Source: Spiroplasma endosymbiont of Crioceris asparagi (GTDB lineage Bacteria; Bacillota_I; Bacilli_A; Mycoplasmatales; Mycoplasmataceae). From it: a stretch of 64,000 nucleotides of DNA. Under the pieces are notes generated by a model. That model was not told where the DNA came from. It made no database searches and worked only from the letters and a program-made list of their open reading frames with translations. A program made the translations under genes and the position numbers. The stretch is taken from positions 434,001 to 498,000 of the forward strand of contig NZ_OZ026475.1 of NCBI RefSeq assembly GCF_964020035.1, read 5' to 3'. Positions 55,779-64,000 of this stretch are shown one piece after another. Numbering within the stretch: position 1 is the first letter of the stretch; each line of letters begins with the position of its first letter.

Positions 55779-57323
55779 TTATATCTCTACTATTTCAATT
55801 TTTTCTCTAATAATAGTTACAACAATTTTTCCTGGTGTTTTATTAATTCTTTTAACAACATTTTTAATTTCTTCAGAAATAATTTTCATTTCTAAATCAC
55901 TTACTTTTTTAGGATCAACTATTACTCTTATTTGTCTACCAGATTGTAATGCGAAGACTCTCATTACACCATTAACTTTTTTACACTCTTCTTCAACTTC
56001 TCGCATACGAGTAATAAAGTTACCAATGTCATTGTTTCTAGCACCAGTTCTAGCAGCTGATAATGTATCAGCAATAACTACTATTTCTGCATATGGACTT
56101 TGTTTTTCAACATCACCATGATGTGCTTCAACAGCATTTATGATAATGCTTAACTCATTAGCATTTTTTAATTCTTGAGCACCTATTTGCACGTGTGTCA
56201 TTTCACTTTCAGAATCCACAGCCTTACCAATGTCGTGAAATAACCCTGCTTTTTTAGCAATTCGAGGATCAAGACCTAACTCTAATGCAATTTTTCCGCA
56301 TAATTGTGCAACTTCAATAGAATGTACTAAAACATTTTGCCCATAACTGGTTCTAAAATGTAATCTACCTAATAAATAAGTTAAACGTTTACTTACGTTA
56401 TCTAAGTCTAGTTTTGCAATTGTTTTTTCACCAATATCATAAATTTCTTCTTCAATAAATTTATTTTGAAGTTGAATTTCTTCTTCAATTAATACTGGTT
56501 GAAGTCTTCCTAATTTTAATAATTTTTTTAATGTTCTTAGAGCAACTTCTCTTCTTATTGGATTAAAAGAAGATATTCCAATTTTGGTTGTACTGTCATC
56601 GATAATAATATCAACTCCCCCATAATGTTGGAATGCCTTAATATTTCTTCCTTCTTTACCAATAATTCTTCCCTTAAGATCTTCTGAATCTATATCCATA
56701 AATGTTAAGTTGTATGTCTCTGTTGAATCAACTGCAACATCTTGCATAGCATCTAAAATTAAATTTCTTGCTTTATGATTTAATTCAGCTTTATTAGTAT
56801 CTTCTAAAACTTTAATTTTTTCATTAAATTCTTCTTTATAAAGACTTAAGATATGTTTTTCTAGTTGTGCTTTTATTTCTGTTTTTGAAATGTTAGCTAA
56901 ATTTTCTAAAGTTGATACTAAATTTTTCTTATCTTCATCTAATAAAATTTTTGCTGATTCAAGATTATTTCTAACCTCTGTTAAATCAGCATTAAGTTGT
57001 TTGTATCTATTTTTTTCATTTTCAACAATTAATTTATTTTCTTCAATTATTTTTTTATTATAACTTAATTCATTTAACAAAAAATTACGACGCTCTTCGG
57101 CTTCGTTTATAATATCTTTTGCTTTATTTTTAGCTGAATTGATGATATTTTTATAAATTTGTGTTGCTTGTTTTTTTGGTGGTTTTTTTAGTTTTATAAA
57201 GTGCAATATAAAAACTATAAGCACAAAAAAAACAATAATTGCAATTGCGAAAATTACAATAAATGAACTTAATAAAATTGTTTCTTTTGATATTAAATTA
57301 ATTAATTTAATATTTGGTCTCAT
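55779..57323 (-). CDS. rny: Ribonuclease Y, 514 aa
   Basis: Membrane-anchored endoribonuclease that starts bulk mRNA decay in Gram-positive relatives. The N-terminal helix (IVIFAIAIIVFFVLIVFILHFI) is followed by a long coiled coil, a KH domain (GRIIGKEGRNIKAFQHYGG region) and an HD domain with HDIGKAVD and VEAHHGD. The C-terminal GRQIRVIV also fits RNase Y. The complete 514 residues match the family. It lies downstream of recA after the terminator at 57360-57380 and upstream of ffh. Confidence 0.97.
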   Translation of the reverse strand: MRPNIKLINLISKETILLSSFIVIFAIAIIVFFVLIVFILHFIKLKKPPKKQATQIYKNIINSAKNKAKDIINEAEERRNFLLNELSYNKKIIEENKLIVENEKNRYKQLNADLTEVRNNLESAKILLDEDKKNLVSTLENLANISKTEIKAQLEKHILSLYKEEFNEKIKVLEDTNKAELNHKARNLILDAMQDVAVDSTETYNLTFMDIDSEDLKGRIIGKEGRNIKAFQHYGGVDIIIDDSTTKIGISSFNPIRREVALRTLKKLLKLGRLQPVLIEEEIQLQNKFIEEEIYDIGEKTIAKLDLDNVSKRLTYLLGRLHFRTSYGQNVLVHSIEVAQLCGKIALELGLDPRIAKKAGLFHDIGKAVDSESEMTHVQIGAQELKNANELSIIINAVEAHHGDVEKQSPYAEIVVIADTLSAARTGARNNDIGNFITRMREVEEECKKVNGVMRVFALQSGRQIRVIVDPKKVSDLEMKIISEEIKNVVKRINKTPGKIVVTIIREKIEIVEI

Positions 57324-57359
57324 ATTCGGTTACCTCTCTATATTCTAATAAAAAGGCTG

Positions 57360-57380
57360 TGTGTTAGTTTTACTAACACA
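57360..57380 (-). terminator. Terminator between recA and rny
   Basis: TGTGTTAGT and ACTAACACA pair perfectly around a 3-base loop, followed on the minus strand by GCCTTTTTATT. Confidence 0.85.
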
Positions 57381-57392
57381 ATATATTTTATA

Positions 57393-58421
57393 TTACTTTT
57401 CTAATTTTTGATAAATTTCGTCAATAAGTTCTTTATGGGATTCAAGATATTCTCTAACTGCTTCTTTTCCTTGACCAATTTTTATATCATTGTATGAAAA
57501 TCAAGAACCCGATTTTACAATAATTCCTTCAAAGGTTGCAAGCTCGATAATTTCTAATAATTTATCAATCCCCTTATTATAAGTAATTAATATTTGACAC
57601 ATTTTAAATGGTGGCGAAACTTTGTTTTTAACAACTTTTACTTTAATTTTACTTGCAACAGCTTCTTTATCTTTTAAAATAGTTTCTGCCTTTCTTACTT
57701 CAATTCTTAAAGATGAATAAAATCGTAACGCCCTTCCACCAGGTGTAATTTCTGGGTTACCAAAAATAATTCCTACTTTTTCTCTTAATTGGTTAATGAA
57801 AATAACAACAGTATTAGTTTTAGAAATAATTCCATTAATTTTTCTTAACCCTTTAGACATTAATCTTGCTTGAGCTCCAATTTGTTGGTCACCCATTTCC
57901 CCATCAAGTTCTGCTTTTGGTACTAATGCTGCAACTGAATCCACAATTACAATATCTACTTTTTTAGATTTAACTAACATTTCTAAAATTTCTAATGCTT
58001 GTTCTCCAGAATCTGGTTGTGAAACAATTAAGTTTTCAATATCCACACCAATTTTTTTAGCATAACCCGGATCTAAAGAATGTTCTGCATCAATAAAAGC
58101 AGCTACTCCATGATTTTTTTGTGATTCTGCAATGGCATGTAATGCTAGTGTAGTTTTACCACTACTTTCTGGTCCATAAATTTCAGTAACTCTTCCTTTG
58201 GGATAGCCATTAACACCAATTGCTCTATTCAAAAGTAAACTTCCTGTAGAAATAGTTTCAATATTTGAATTAATCTTGTCACCAAGAGACATAATTGATC
58301 CCTTACCAAAAGACTTTTCAATTTCTTTAATGATTTCATTTAATTCAGGATCATCAAATATTGTTTTTGACATTGTAATTACCTCTTCAATTTTTTTTGA
58401 TTTGTTTTTTTCTAAGTTCAT
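57393..58421 (-). CDS. recA: Recombinase RecA, 342 aa
   Basis: DNA strand-exchange ATPase. FGKGSIM, Walker [10 protein letters not shown] at about residues 83-91, VIVDSVAAL (Walker B), LMSKGLRKI (loop region) and [16 protein letters not shown] are family marks. The start is uncertain: ATG 58421 has GGAGGAAATT upstream, while ATG 58373 gives a start like MSKTIFDD that aligns better with other RecA and has GAGGT upstream. I list the longer form. It follows cinA with a 23-base gap, the usual cinA-recA order. One TGA Trp lies near the C-terminus. A terminator follows. Confidence 0.96.
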
Positions 58422-58444
58422 AATTTCCTCCGTAATAAACAACG

Positions 58445-58909
58445 TTAGAAATTTAATATAATATGAACTTTTTTTAAAACCTTTTCTTTAACTTCTTTTT
58501 TAAAGTCTTCCCGTAAACTGTTAGTTTTGGTTGTAAATGAAAAAATGTTAATTTCATCTTTATATTTAATGCCATAAAAAACTAAACCAGATTTGGGGTT
58601 TGTTTCATCAAGTGGTGGCGCAAAACCTGTAAACCCCAAAACAAGATCTGTTTTTAAAAGTATTTGAGTGTTGTTTAACATTTCCGTTAAACATTCTTCA
58701 CTAACTGAACTATATTTTTTAATTACTTTTTGTGGAACATTTAAAATATTAATTTTAAATTCGTCACTATAGCAAACAAAGCCACCTTTAAAAATTTTAG
58801 ATGAATTACTTATGTTTGTTATTTCGTGTGCTAAAAAACCACCCGTAAACGATTCACACGTTGAAATAGTAATATTTTTTTCAATGCAAAAGTTTATGAA
58901 TTGTTCCAT
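58445..58909 (-). CDS. CinA C-terminal / PncC-type nicotinamide-nucleotide amidase, 154 aa
   Basis: Stand-alone CinA C-terminal domain, which deamidates NMN in the pyridine nucleotide cycle and in some bacteria is co-expressed with recA. The active-site-like [15 protein letters not shown] matches the family AESCTGGxxA..IT pattern, and [11 protein letters not shown] corresponds to GxSGxAGP, here altered to [13 protein letters not shown] follows. There is no N-terminal molybdopterin-like domain. It starts just after rnpB and ends 23 bases before recA. Confidence 0.85.
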   Translation of the reverse strand: MEQFINFCIEKNITISTCESFTGGFLAHEITNISNSSKIFKGGFVCYSDEFKINILNVPQKVIKKYSSVSEECLTEMLNNTQILLKTDLVLGFTGFAPPLDETNPKSGLVFYGIKYKDEINIFSFTTKTNSLREDFKKEVKEKVLKKVHIILNF

Positions 58910-58932
58910 GCAATAAATCCTTAAAAAATAAA

Positions 58933-59285
58933 GTGAGTTAAATTATCATAACCCGCGTTTTGTACATGTACATGTGCTAATCATTTATCTACCCGAAGGT
59001 TCAAAAGAAAGATTCATTTCTCCTTCTTCTAATTCCTCTACCAAAATTTGAGTTTCTTGCTTGTGAAGTTTACCCGTTCCATATCATGGTTTCCCACTAC
59101 TCGTCTCTGTGGCACTTTATGTCATTATCATAGTTTCCCTTAGATAATTAAGACGTTGTTATTTAAAAATACCCAAGGTTACTTTATCCCTTGGCACAAA
59201 CACTACTTTCATCGCAGAAAGTGCAAGCGCGGAGTTTCCTCTATATTATTTTTCAAATACAGCGATTAGCTCAAATTTAACTCAC
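58933..59285 (-). ncRNA. rnpB: RNase P RNA (M1 RNA), rnpB
   Basis: No protein gene spans this stretch. The minus strand shows RNase P RNA landmarks in order: GAGGAAACTCCGCGC near the 5' end, ACAGAGACGAG and GAAACCATG in the middle, and GGGTAGATAAATGATTAGC near the 3' end. The terminal helix P1 forms from GTGAGTTAAAT and ATTTAACTCAC. About 350 nt agrees with Bacillus-type (B class) RNA as in Mollicutes. A TATAAT at 59290-59295 lies just upstream, and a T-rich run follows the 3' end. Exact ends are estimated from P1. Confidence 0.95.
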
Positions 59286-59289
59286 CTAT

Positions 59290-59295
59290 ATTATA
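59290..59295 (-). promoter_or_regulatory. -10 element of rnpB
   Basis: TATAAT on the minus strand about 5-10 bases before the predicted 5' end of RNase P RNA, overlapping the end of the upstream gene region. Confidence 0.6.
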
Positions 59296-59297
59296 TA

Positions 59298-59639
59298 TTA
59301 GTCTTCTTCAACTTTATTATTATTGTTTTGTTGTTTTTCTAATTTAGAAAGACGTCTATAAAGATTTGAATCTAGATTTTCAACACGTTCTTTGTTTAGT
59401 GATTCTAGTTCTTGTACACGTGCTTTTAATTTAATATTTTGATCTTCTAATTCAATATTTTTTTGTTTTAATTTATTAACTACTTTATCTCTGTCATTTT
59501 CAAGTTCGTTGAATCAAACATAGTCTTCTACAATTGTGTCCAAGAAACTATCAACTTCTTCAACTTTATATCCCTTATATTCAATTTCAAATTCTTTTTC
59601 AGATATTTCTTTAGATGTTAGTTTTGCAAATTTACCCAT
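59298..59639 (-). CDS. DivIVA/GpsB-like protein, 113 aa
   Basis: A short polar-organiser type protein. The N-terminal [34 protein letters not shown] (in parts [20 protein letters not shown]) is the DivIVA/GpsB lipid-binding domain with its hallmark GYxxxEVDxFLD. A coiled coil of about 60 residues ([23 protein letters not shown] in part) and an Asn/Glu-rich end follow. One TGA Trp at residue 43. Start ATG 59639 follows TAGGAGC. It lies just upstream of rnpB. Without a cell wall its role is probably in membrane organisation or division. Confidence 0.88.
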
Positions 59640-59719
59640 GTTAGCTCCTATTATTAACTTAATTATACTATTAAGTAAATGTTTTTTAAAAACTAATCGA
59701 TGTATTTTATGAGGTGATT

Positions 59720-60202
59720 ATGATAATAAAAAATAAAGGAATGTTTCTTGAAACATTAATTAATAACACAATTTATTTATTAAAAGAAGAAGGTTTTGCG
59801 TTTATTTATAAAATTAATCCATCAACAAAAATTATTTCAAAAAATAATCAACAAGTTTTTGGGGTTTTGGAAGCAAATGAATTTTGTGATTATGTTGGTT
59901 TGTACAATGGCTTGTATGTTGAATTTGAGGCAAAAGAAACAGAATTAAATTATTTTAATCTTTCTAATATTAAGAAACATCAAATAAATAAAATTAAACT
60001 TGTAAGCCAAAATCATGGAATTGGGTTTTTTATAATTTATTTTCACAAACAAAATAAATGTTTTTTATTAACTGTTAAACAAATTGAAGGATTAAAAACT
60101 AAAAAAGTTCCTTACAGTTTTTTTGAAACTGAATGTGAACTAATATATTTTGACAATATAGGTTTAAATATTAAAGATGTTTTAAAAAAATTAGTCTGCT
60201 AA
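59720..60202 (+). CDS. recU: Holliday junction resolvase RecU, 160 aa
   Basis: Resolves recombination intermediates and modulates RecA. The N-terminal NKGMFLETLINNT corresponds to the family NRGMTLE..IN, EANEFCDYVGLYNG holds the active-site Asp (family TxDYxG-like), and YVEFEAKETE carries the catalytic Glu and Lys. HQINKIKLVSQNHGIGFFII also matches. I chose ATG 59720, with GAGGTG upstream; a GTG six bases earlier is part of that site. It is divergent from the DivIVA-like gene and overlaps the convergent DnaD-like gene by 12 bases. Confidence 0.93.
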   Translation: MIIKNKGMFLETLINNTIYLLKEEGFAFIYKINPSTKIISKNNQQVFGVLEANEFCDYVGLYNGLYVEFEAKETELNYFNLSNIKKHQINKIKLVSQNHGIGFFIIYFHKQNKCFLLTVKQIEGLKTKKVPYSFFETECELIYFDNIGLNIKDVLKKLVC

Positions 60203-60736
60203 TCAATTAAATCAAGTTAATGATTTTTTTTCTTGATTTGTAATTGAGGCTAATTCTTTTATTAATTCATTTAGGTTTGTTAATTTTTTAGTAATTAATA
60301 TTTCATTAATTTTTGATTTACTTATTCCAGCTTCTACAAAAGAATTCAATTGAACAATATCTTCAAATGATAATTTTTTTTCAATTTTATTAGCAACAAA
60401 TTCAAAATTTTTATCATTTTTAAATGTTTCTGTTTCATTTTCAATCATTGCAAGAATTCTTTTTAACATTGGATCAAACGAAAGAACTTTATGTTTTACA
60501 TCTAAAACCAATAATTTTTTAGTAAACAAATCATCCATTTCAGTATCAATTTGTTCTTTTGAAATATTCATAAACATTGCTAACTCGTTAGAAGTGCAAA
60601 TTTTAGAATTCTTTTTAACCATACTCATTATTAATAATGTAATAACTAGTTGATTTTCATTCATGCCTAATTTTGAATAATAATTTAAAACTAGTTCTTT
60701 TTCATTTAATAAATTATTTTCTATTAATTTAATCAT
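60191..60736 (-). CDS. DnaD-like replication/chromatin protein, 181 aa
   Basis: The N-terminal segment LVLNYYSKLGMNENQLVITLLIMSM and the following CTSNELAMFMNISKEQIDTEMDDLFTKKLL fit the winged-helix N-domain of DnaD (in parts LGMNENQL and LFTKKLLVL). The C-terminal half (FEFVANKIEKKLSFEDI) could be the DnaB-like DDBH domain but is weaker. With TGA as Trp the frame continues to LTWFNWLAD and stops at TAA 60191-60193, overlapping recU. In Bacillus dnaD and recU lie near each other, which supports the call. HU follows downstream. Confidence 0.7.
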
Positions 60737-60771
60737 GTCCTACCTTGCTTTATTTTATTATTATAAAATAA

Positions 60772-60791
60772 AAAACCACTCGCGTGGTTTT
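60772..60791 (-). terminator. Terminator of hup
   Basis: AAAACCAC and GTGGTTTT pair around TCGC downstream of hup on the minus strand, followed by a T-rich stretch. Confidence 0.85.
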
Positions 60792-60804
60792 AATATTTTA
60801 AAAA

Positions 60805-61080
60805 TTATTTTGCAATAGCTTCTTTTAGTTGTTTAGAAGGTTTGAATTTTGTAACTTTTTTTGCAGGAATATTAATTTTTGCTCCTGTTGCAGGGTTAAC
60901 TCCAACTTTTGCAGCTCTTTCAGCTGTTGCTAATTTTCCAAAACCAGCGATTGCTACTTCTTCACCTTTAACTAATGATTTGATGATTTCATCAAATACT
61001 ACGTTAATAATTTCTTCAGATTGTGCTCTTGTTGTTCCACAATCAATTGCCAATCTTTCAGCCAATTCTTTTTTTGTCAT
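60805..61080 (-). CDS. hup: DNA-binding protein HU, 91 aa
   Basis: Histone-like nucleoid protein. MTKKELAERLA at the start, SLVKGEEVAIAGFGKL and the DNA-arm segment GVNPATGAKINIPAKKVTKFKPSKQLKEAI (in parts NPATGAKI, FKPSKQLK) match HU. The usual dimer length is 90-92. It follows gpsA, as in Bacillus, and is monocistronic with the terminator downstream. No Trp. Confidence 0.98.
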   Translation of the reverse strand: MTKKELAERLAIDCGTTRAQSEEIINVVFDEIIKSLVKGEEVAIAGFGKLATAERAAKVGVNPATGAKINIPAKKVTKFKPSKQLKEAIAK

Positions 61081-61126
61081 ATTTTTCCTTTGCCCTATAT
61101 TTTTAATTTATATACATTACCAAGCC

Positions 61127-62113
61127 CTAAAAAAATTTATTAATCATTATGCTTGGACGTTTATAATTATACAAAATTTCATATAAATTTGCAAATAATT
61201 TAGATTTGATGCCACTTTTTTGTAAAATCTCATGAATTATTTTGCAAGTTAAAACCCCTTCAGCAGTCATTTTTGATTCTTCTAAAACTTTTTTTGGATT
61301 ATCAGTTGTTGCTAGTGAAACTCCTAATGAATAATTTCTTGACTTAGGAGACATTGTTGTCAATATAAGATCTCCTATTGTTGAGTGATTCATATACTCA
61401 GTTTCGGATGCTCCAAAATATTTTGCTAACTCTAGAATTTCTAAGTTACCCAATGAAACTAATGATGAAACTGAGTTATCAGATTTCAACATTGCACTTG
61501 CCATTCCAGAAATAATTGCTAAACTGTTTTTTGCTGCTGCTGAAACTTCACACGCAATTATATTTGTTGTTGGTGTAACTTTAAAATACTCATTTGAAAA
61601 TAGTTCTGCAATATGTTGTGCTGTTTCCATTTTTTTTGCACAACTCATTAAACAAGTTGGTTTTCTTTCAATACATTCGCTTGCAATTGATGGTCCATAT
61701 ATTGCCACGTAGTCTTTCAACATTTTTTCATTTTTTAATTCTTCAACAATCGCATTGCTTAAAAGACCATTTGTTTCTTCACAAAAACCTTTAGTTGTAT
61801 TAATAATATATACTTTTCTATCTAACCTTTTAACGATTTCTCTTAATGTTGGAATAATTACTTTTGATGGTGTACATAATATTATATATTCTGCATTTTC
61901 AATAGCTGCATCTAAATTTGAAGTAGCTTTAATTTTTTCATTAATTGGTAAGTCTTGAAAAAATTTACTATTTCTATGATTTAACATAATGTCATCAACT
62001 TCTTCTTGAACTATTCCATACATAGTTACACTATGACCATTATCTGAAAGAACATTTGCTAACACTGTTCCATATGCTCCAGTTCCAATAACTGTAAAAT
62101 TTTTAATATCCAT
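61127..62113 (-). CDS. gpsA: NAD(P)-dependent glycerol-3-phosphate dehydrogenase GpsA, 328 aa
   Basis: It reduces dihydroxyacetone phosphate to sn-glycerol-3-phosphate for phospholipid synthesis. The Rossmann motif GTGAYGTVLA lies at residues 10-19, TKGF appears as NTTKGFCEE, and CEVSAAAKNSLAI (family KN) and STIGDLILT follow. The C-terminal NAD/substrate part is complete. It starts 2 bases after der ends, within cmk-der-gpsA-hup. The order der-gpsA-hup is the Bacillus order. GlpF at 5.4 kb could provide another G3P precursor. Confidence 0.96.
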   Translation of the reverse strand: MDIKNFTVIGTGAYGTVLANVLSDNGHSVTMYGIVQEEVDDIMLNHRNSKFFQDLPINEKIKATSNLDAAIENAEYIILCTPSKVIIPTLREIVKRLDRKVYIINTTKGFCEETNGLLSNAIVEELKNEKMLKDYVAIYGPSIASECIERKPTCLMSCAKKMETAQHIAELFSNEYFKVTPTTNIIACEVSAAAKNSLAIISGMASAMLKSDNSVSSLVSLGNLEILELAKYFGASETEYMNHSTIGDLILTTMSPKSRNYSLGVSLATTDNPKKVLEESKMTAEGVLTCKIIHEILQKSGIKSKLFANLYEILYNYKRPSIMINKFF

Positions 62114-62115
62114 TT

Positions 62116-63426
62116 TTAAGTCCTTTCCCTAACAATAATGTTTATTGGCACACCCTTAAAGGCAAATTGATTTCTAATCTGATTTTCAATATATCTTTTG
62201 TAAGAAAAATGCATATAGTTAACGTCATTTACAAATAAAACGAATGTCGGAATATATGCATCTACCTGCGATGAATAAAGAATTTTTAATCTTCCTCCAT
62301 TGTGGTTTGGTGCAGGATTTAATAATTGTGCTTTATTTATTATCTCATTAAGAACGCTAGTTCTAACTCTTTTTTTCAAAGAAATTTTAATGCCTTCTAC
62401 TAAATCGAAAATTTTGTGTACTCTTTGTTTTTCAATAGCACTTGTAAAAATTATTTCTGCATATTTTAAATATTTAAAATAAGCTCTAATTTCTTCTTCT
62501 TTTTTAAGAATTGTTGTTGAATTTTTATCTACTAAATCTCATTTATTTGCAATTATTAGAATTGGTTTTTTTTCTTCGAATGCAAACCCACCAATATTAG
62601 TGTCATGATCAGTTACTGGTTGTGAAATATCAATTACTAATAACACAACATCTGCTTTGTTAATTGTTGAGATTGATCTCAAATAACTATATTTTTCTAA
62701 GTTTTCAAAAATACGGCCTTTTTTACGCATCCCAGCAGTATCTACAAGTGTGTATTCATTGTTTTTGTATACAAAACTTGAATCCACTGAATCAGTTGTT
62801 GTTCCAGGAACATTAGAAACAATCATTCTTTTTTCATTTAAAATTGCATTAACTAAACTAGATTTACCAACATTTGGTTTACCAACAATAGCCACTCTAA
62901 AATCATTTTCTGATTCTGTTACTTCTGGTTTTTTTATAACTTCAATTGTTTTGTCTAATAAATCACCAACACCAATTCCATGTTCAGCAGAAATCATAAT
63001 TGGCATTCCTAATCCTAAAGTCATAAAATTATATGCTTCGTCAATTTGAGTTTTATTATCATATTTATTAACAATTAAAATAATAGGTTTTTTAGTTTTG
63101 TAAAGAATTTTTGCAACTTGTTTGTCATCTTCTTCAATTCCACGTTTGTAATCAATTACAAAAATAATGGCATCAGCTTCTTCGATGGCAATTTCAGATT
63201 GCATGCGAATCTCTTTTGAAAAATCTGTTTCTTGTAAAGTAATACCACCAGTATCTACTAAAATAAATTCTCTATTCAATCATTCTGCCACTGCATAAAG
63301 TCTATCTCTAGTAACTCCTGGAGTATCATCCACAATTGCTTTTCTTTCTTTAATTATTCTGTTAAACAATGTTGACTTACCAACATTTGGTCTTCCAACA
63401 ATTGCAACAATTGATTTCTTACTCAT
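62116..63426 (-). CDS. der: GTPase Der (EngA), double G domain, 436 aa
   Basis: Ribosome biogenesis GTPase with two G domains. The first has [20 protein letters not shown] and VDTGG; the second has [22 protein letters not shown] and DTAGMRKKG with NKWDLVDK. The C-terminal KH-like domain ends with [10 protein letters not shown]. Start ATG 63426 follows AGGTGA. Three TGA Trp codons split it under the standard code. It lies directly after cmk and before gpsA with tiny gaps, so the genes probably form one operon. Confidence 0.97.
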
Positions 63427-63428
63427 TG

Positions 63429-64000
63429 TTATTCACCTGATTTTTCTTTAATTATGTTAATGATTTCGTTAATGATTTCTTCTTTAGATTTAATTGATGT
63501 ATCTACTAAAATTGCGTCACTAGTTTTAATTAATGGTCCTACTGTTCTATTTTTATCAGATTCATCTCTATCAAAAATTTGTTGTTCAATATTTTCTAAA
63601 ATATTTGGTTCTATGTTATTTTTTTTATTTTGTTCATATCTTCTTTGAGCTCTTATTTTGTAATTAGTATCAAAATAAAATTTTAAATCTGCATTGGGTA
63701 GAACAACGCTTGTGATATCTCGACCAATCATAATTATTCCCTTAGTTGCTAATTTAGATAAAATATTTGTTAATTTTTCTCTAACTTGTGGAACAGGAGT
63801 AATTTTGTTTATATTTGAAATTACTTCATTGTCAAAAAGATATTCATTATAATTTTGGCCATTCACAAAAACAATATTGTTTTGAAAATAGCAATCAAAT
63901 TTAGAAAGTGAATTTAAGATTGATAATTGGTCATTAAAGTTTGTATTTTGATCTACACAAAATTTTGTGAAAGCACGATATATTTTTCCTGAATCAATTA
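63429..64000 (-). CDS. cmk: Cytidylate kinase, C-terminal part (truncated by window end)
   Basis: It phosphorylates CMP/dCMP. The visible C-terminal 190 residues include [11 protein letters not shown], corresponding to the family DTGAMYRA that binds CMP, then [25 protein letters not shown] (GRD..T..V.P.A..K.F.ta) and [15 protein letters not shown] (RD..D..R...PL), ending with the VDTS...EE pattern. The P-loop lies past the window. It ends 2 bases before der. The extent at the left side is complete, with stop at 63429. Confidence 0.95.
   Translation of the reverse strand, partial: IDSGKIYRAFTKFCVDQNTNFNDQLSILNSLSKFDCYFQNNIVFVNGQNYNEYLFDNEVISNINKITPVPQVREKLTNILSKLATKGIIMIGRDITSVVLPNADLKFYFDTNYKIRAQRRYEQNKKNNIEPNILENIEQQIFDRDESDKNRTVGPLIKTSDAILVDTSIKSKEEIINEIINIIKEKSGE

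Noticed and set aside
59714-59719. GTG start six bases upstream for recU
   Set aside because: The GTG is part of the GAGGTG ribosome site of ATG 59720.

Overview
The window reads as chromosomal DNA of a mollicute in the Spiroplasma/Mesoplasma/Entomoplasma/Mycoplasma mycoides branch. The sequence is very A+T rich. TGA is read as tryptophan throughout: dozens of well-conserved proteins (trigger factor, Lon, Obg, RecA, FMet-tRNA formyltransferase, RNase HII) are continuous only if TGA is Trp, with a few TGG codons remaining. Codon choice is strongly A/T-biased, and several usually larger proteins are reduced (ClpB without its N domain, a short SSB, a DprA-like stub). Almost all genes lie on the minus strand; the few plus-strand genes sit singly, usually bounded by shared bidirectional hairpin terminators.

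Layout from left to right. 1-8.4 kb: SecDF (cut by the window start), a conserved hypothetical, a nucleosidase-like/unknown fusion, a DEAD-type helicase, glycerol facilitator, TrmL, a small-molecule kinase and a membrane protein. 8.4-28.7 kb: protein synthesis and quality control: tRNA-Gly, S15, Lon, trigger factor, a Lys-rich protein, EF-P, Fmt, a two-nuclease DUF2779-type protein, MnmA, then mnmA-dnaJ-dnaK-grpE-hrcA-clpB read right to left. Four CIRCE operators (one at lon, one at hrcA, two in tandem at clpB) tie these to the HrcA repressor encoded in the same block. 28.7-35 kb: nadE, obg and the rpsP-rimM-trmD-rplS operon, in which both ribosomal proteins carry long Lys/Ala-rich tails, then tRNA-Arg.

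35-49.7 kb is the accessory-looking part: a 532-residue hypothetical, a MarR-regulated cluster of ABC transporter genes with a clear palindromic operator over the promoter, a 1537-residue FtsX-type permease paired with a 761-residue lipoprotein, a DprA-like/short-SSB gene pair and small membrane or unknown proteins. 49.8-64 kb returns to housekeeping: phosphohexomutase, RNase HII, RbgA, a DJ-1/PfpI protein, Ffh, RNase Y, RecA, CinA/PncC, the RNase P RNA gene, a DivIVA/GpsB-like protein, RecU, a DnaD-like protein, HU, GpsA, Der and Cmk (cut by the window end).

The points most worth following up are the in-frame fusion of a degenerate MTA/SAH nucleosidase fold to an unknown domain, the Arg at the tip of EF-P, the two-nuclease protein, the basic tails on L19 and S16, the duplicated CIRCE at clpB, and the MarR/ABC and lipoprotein/FtsX clusters. 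No CRISPR array, insertion sequence, prophage or replication origin was seen. Names come from motif recognition by eye; no database search was possible.
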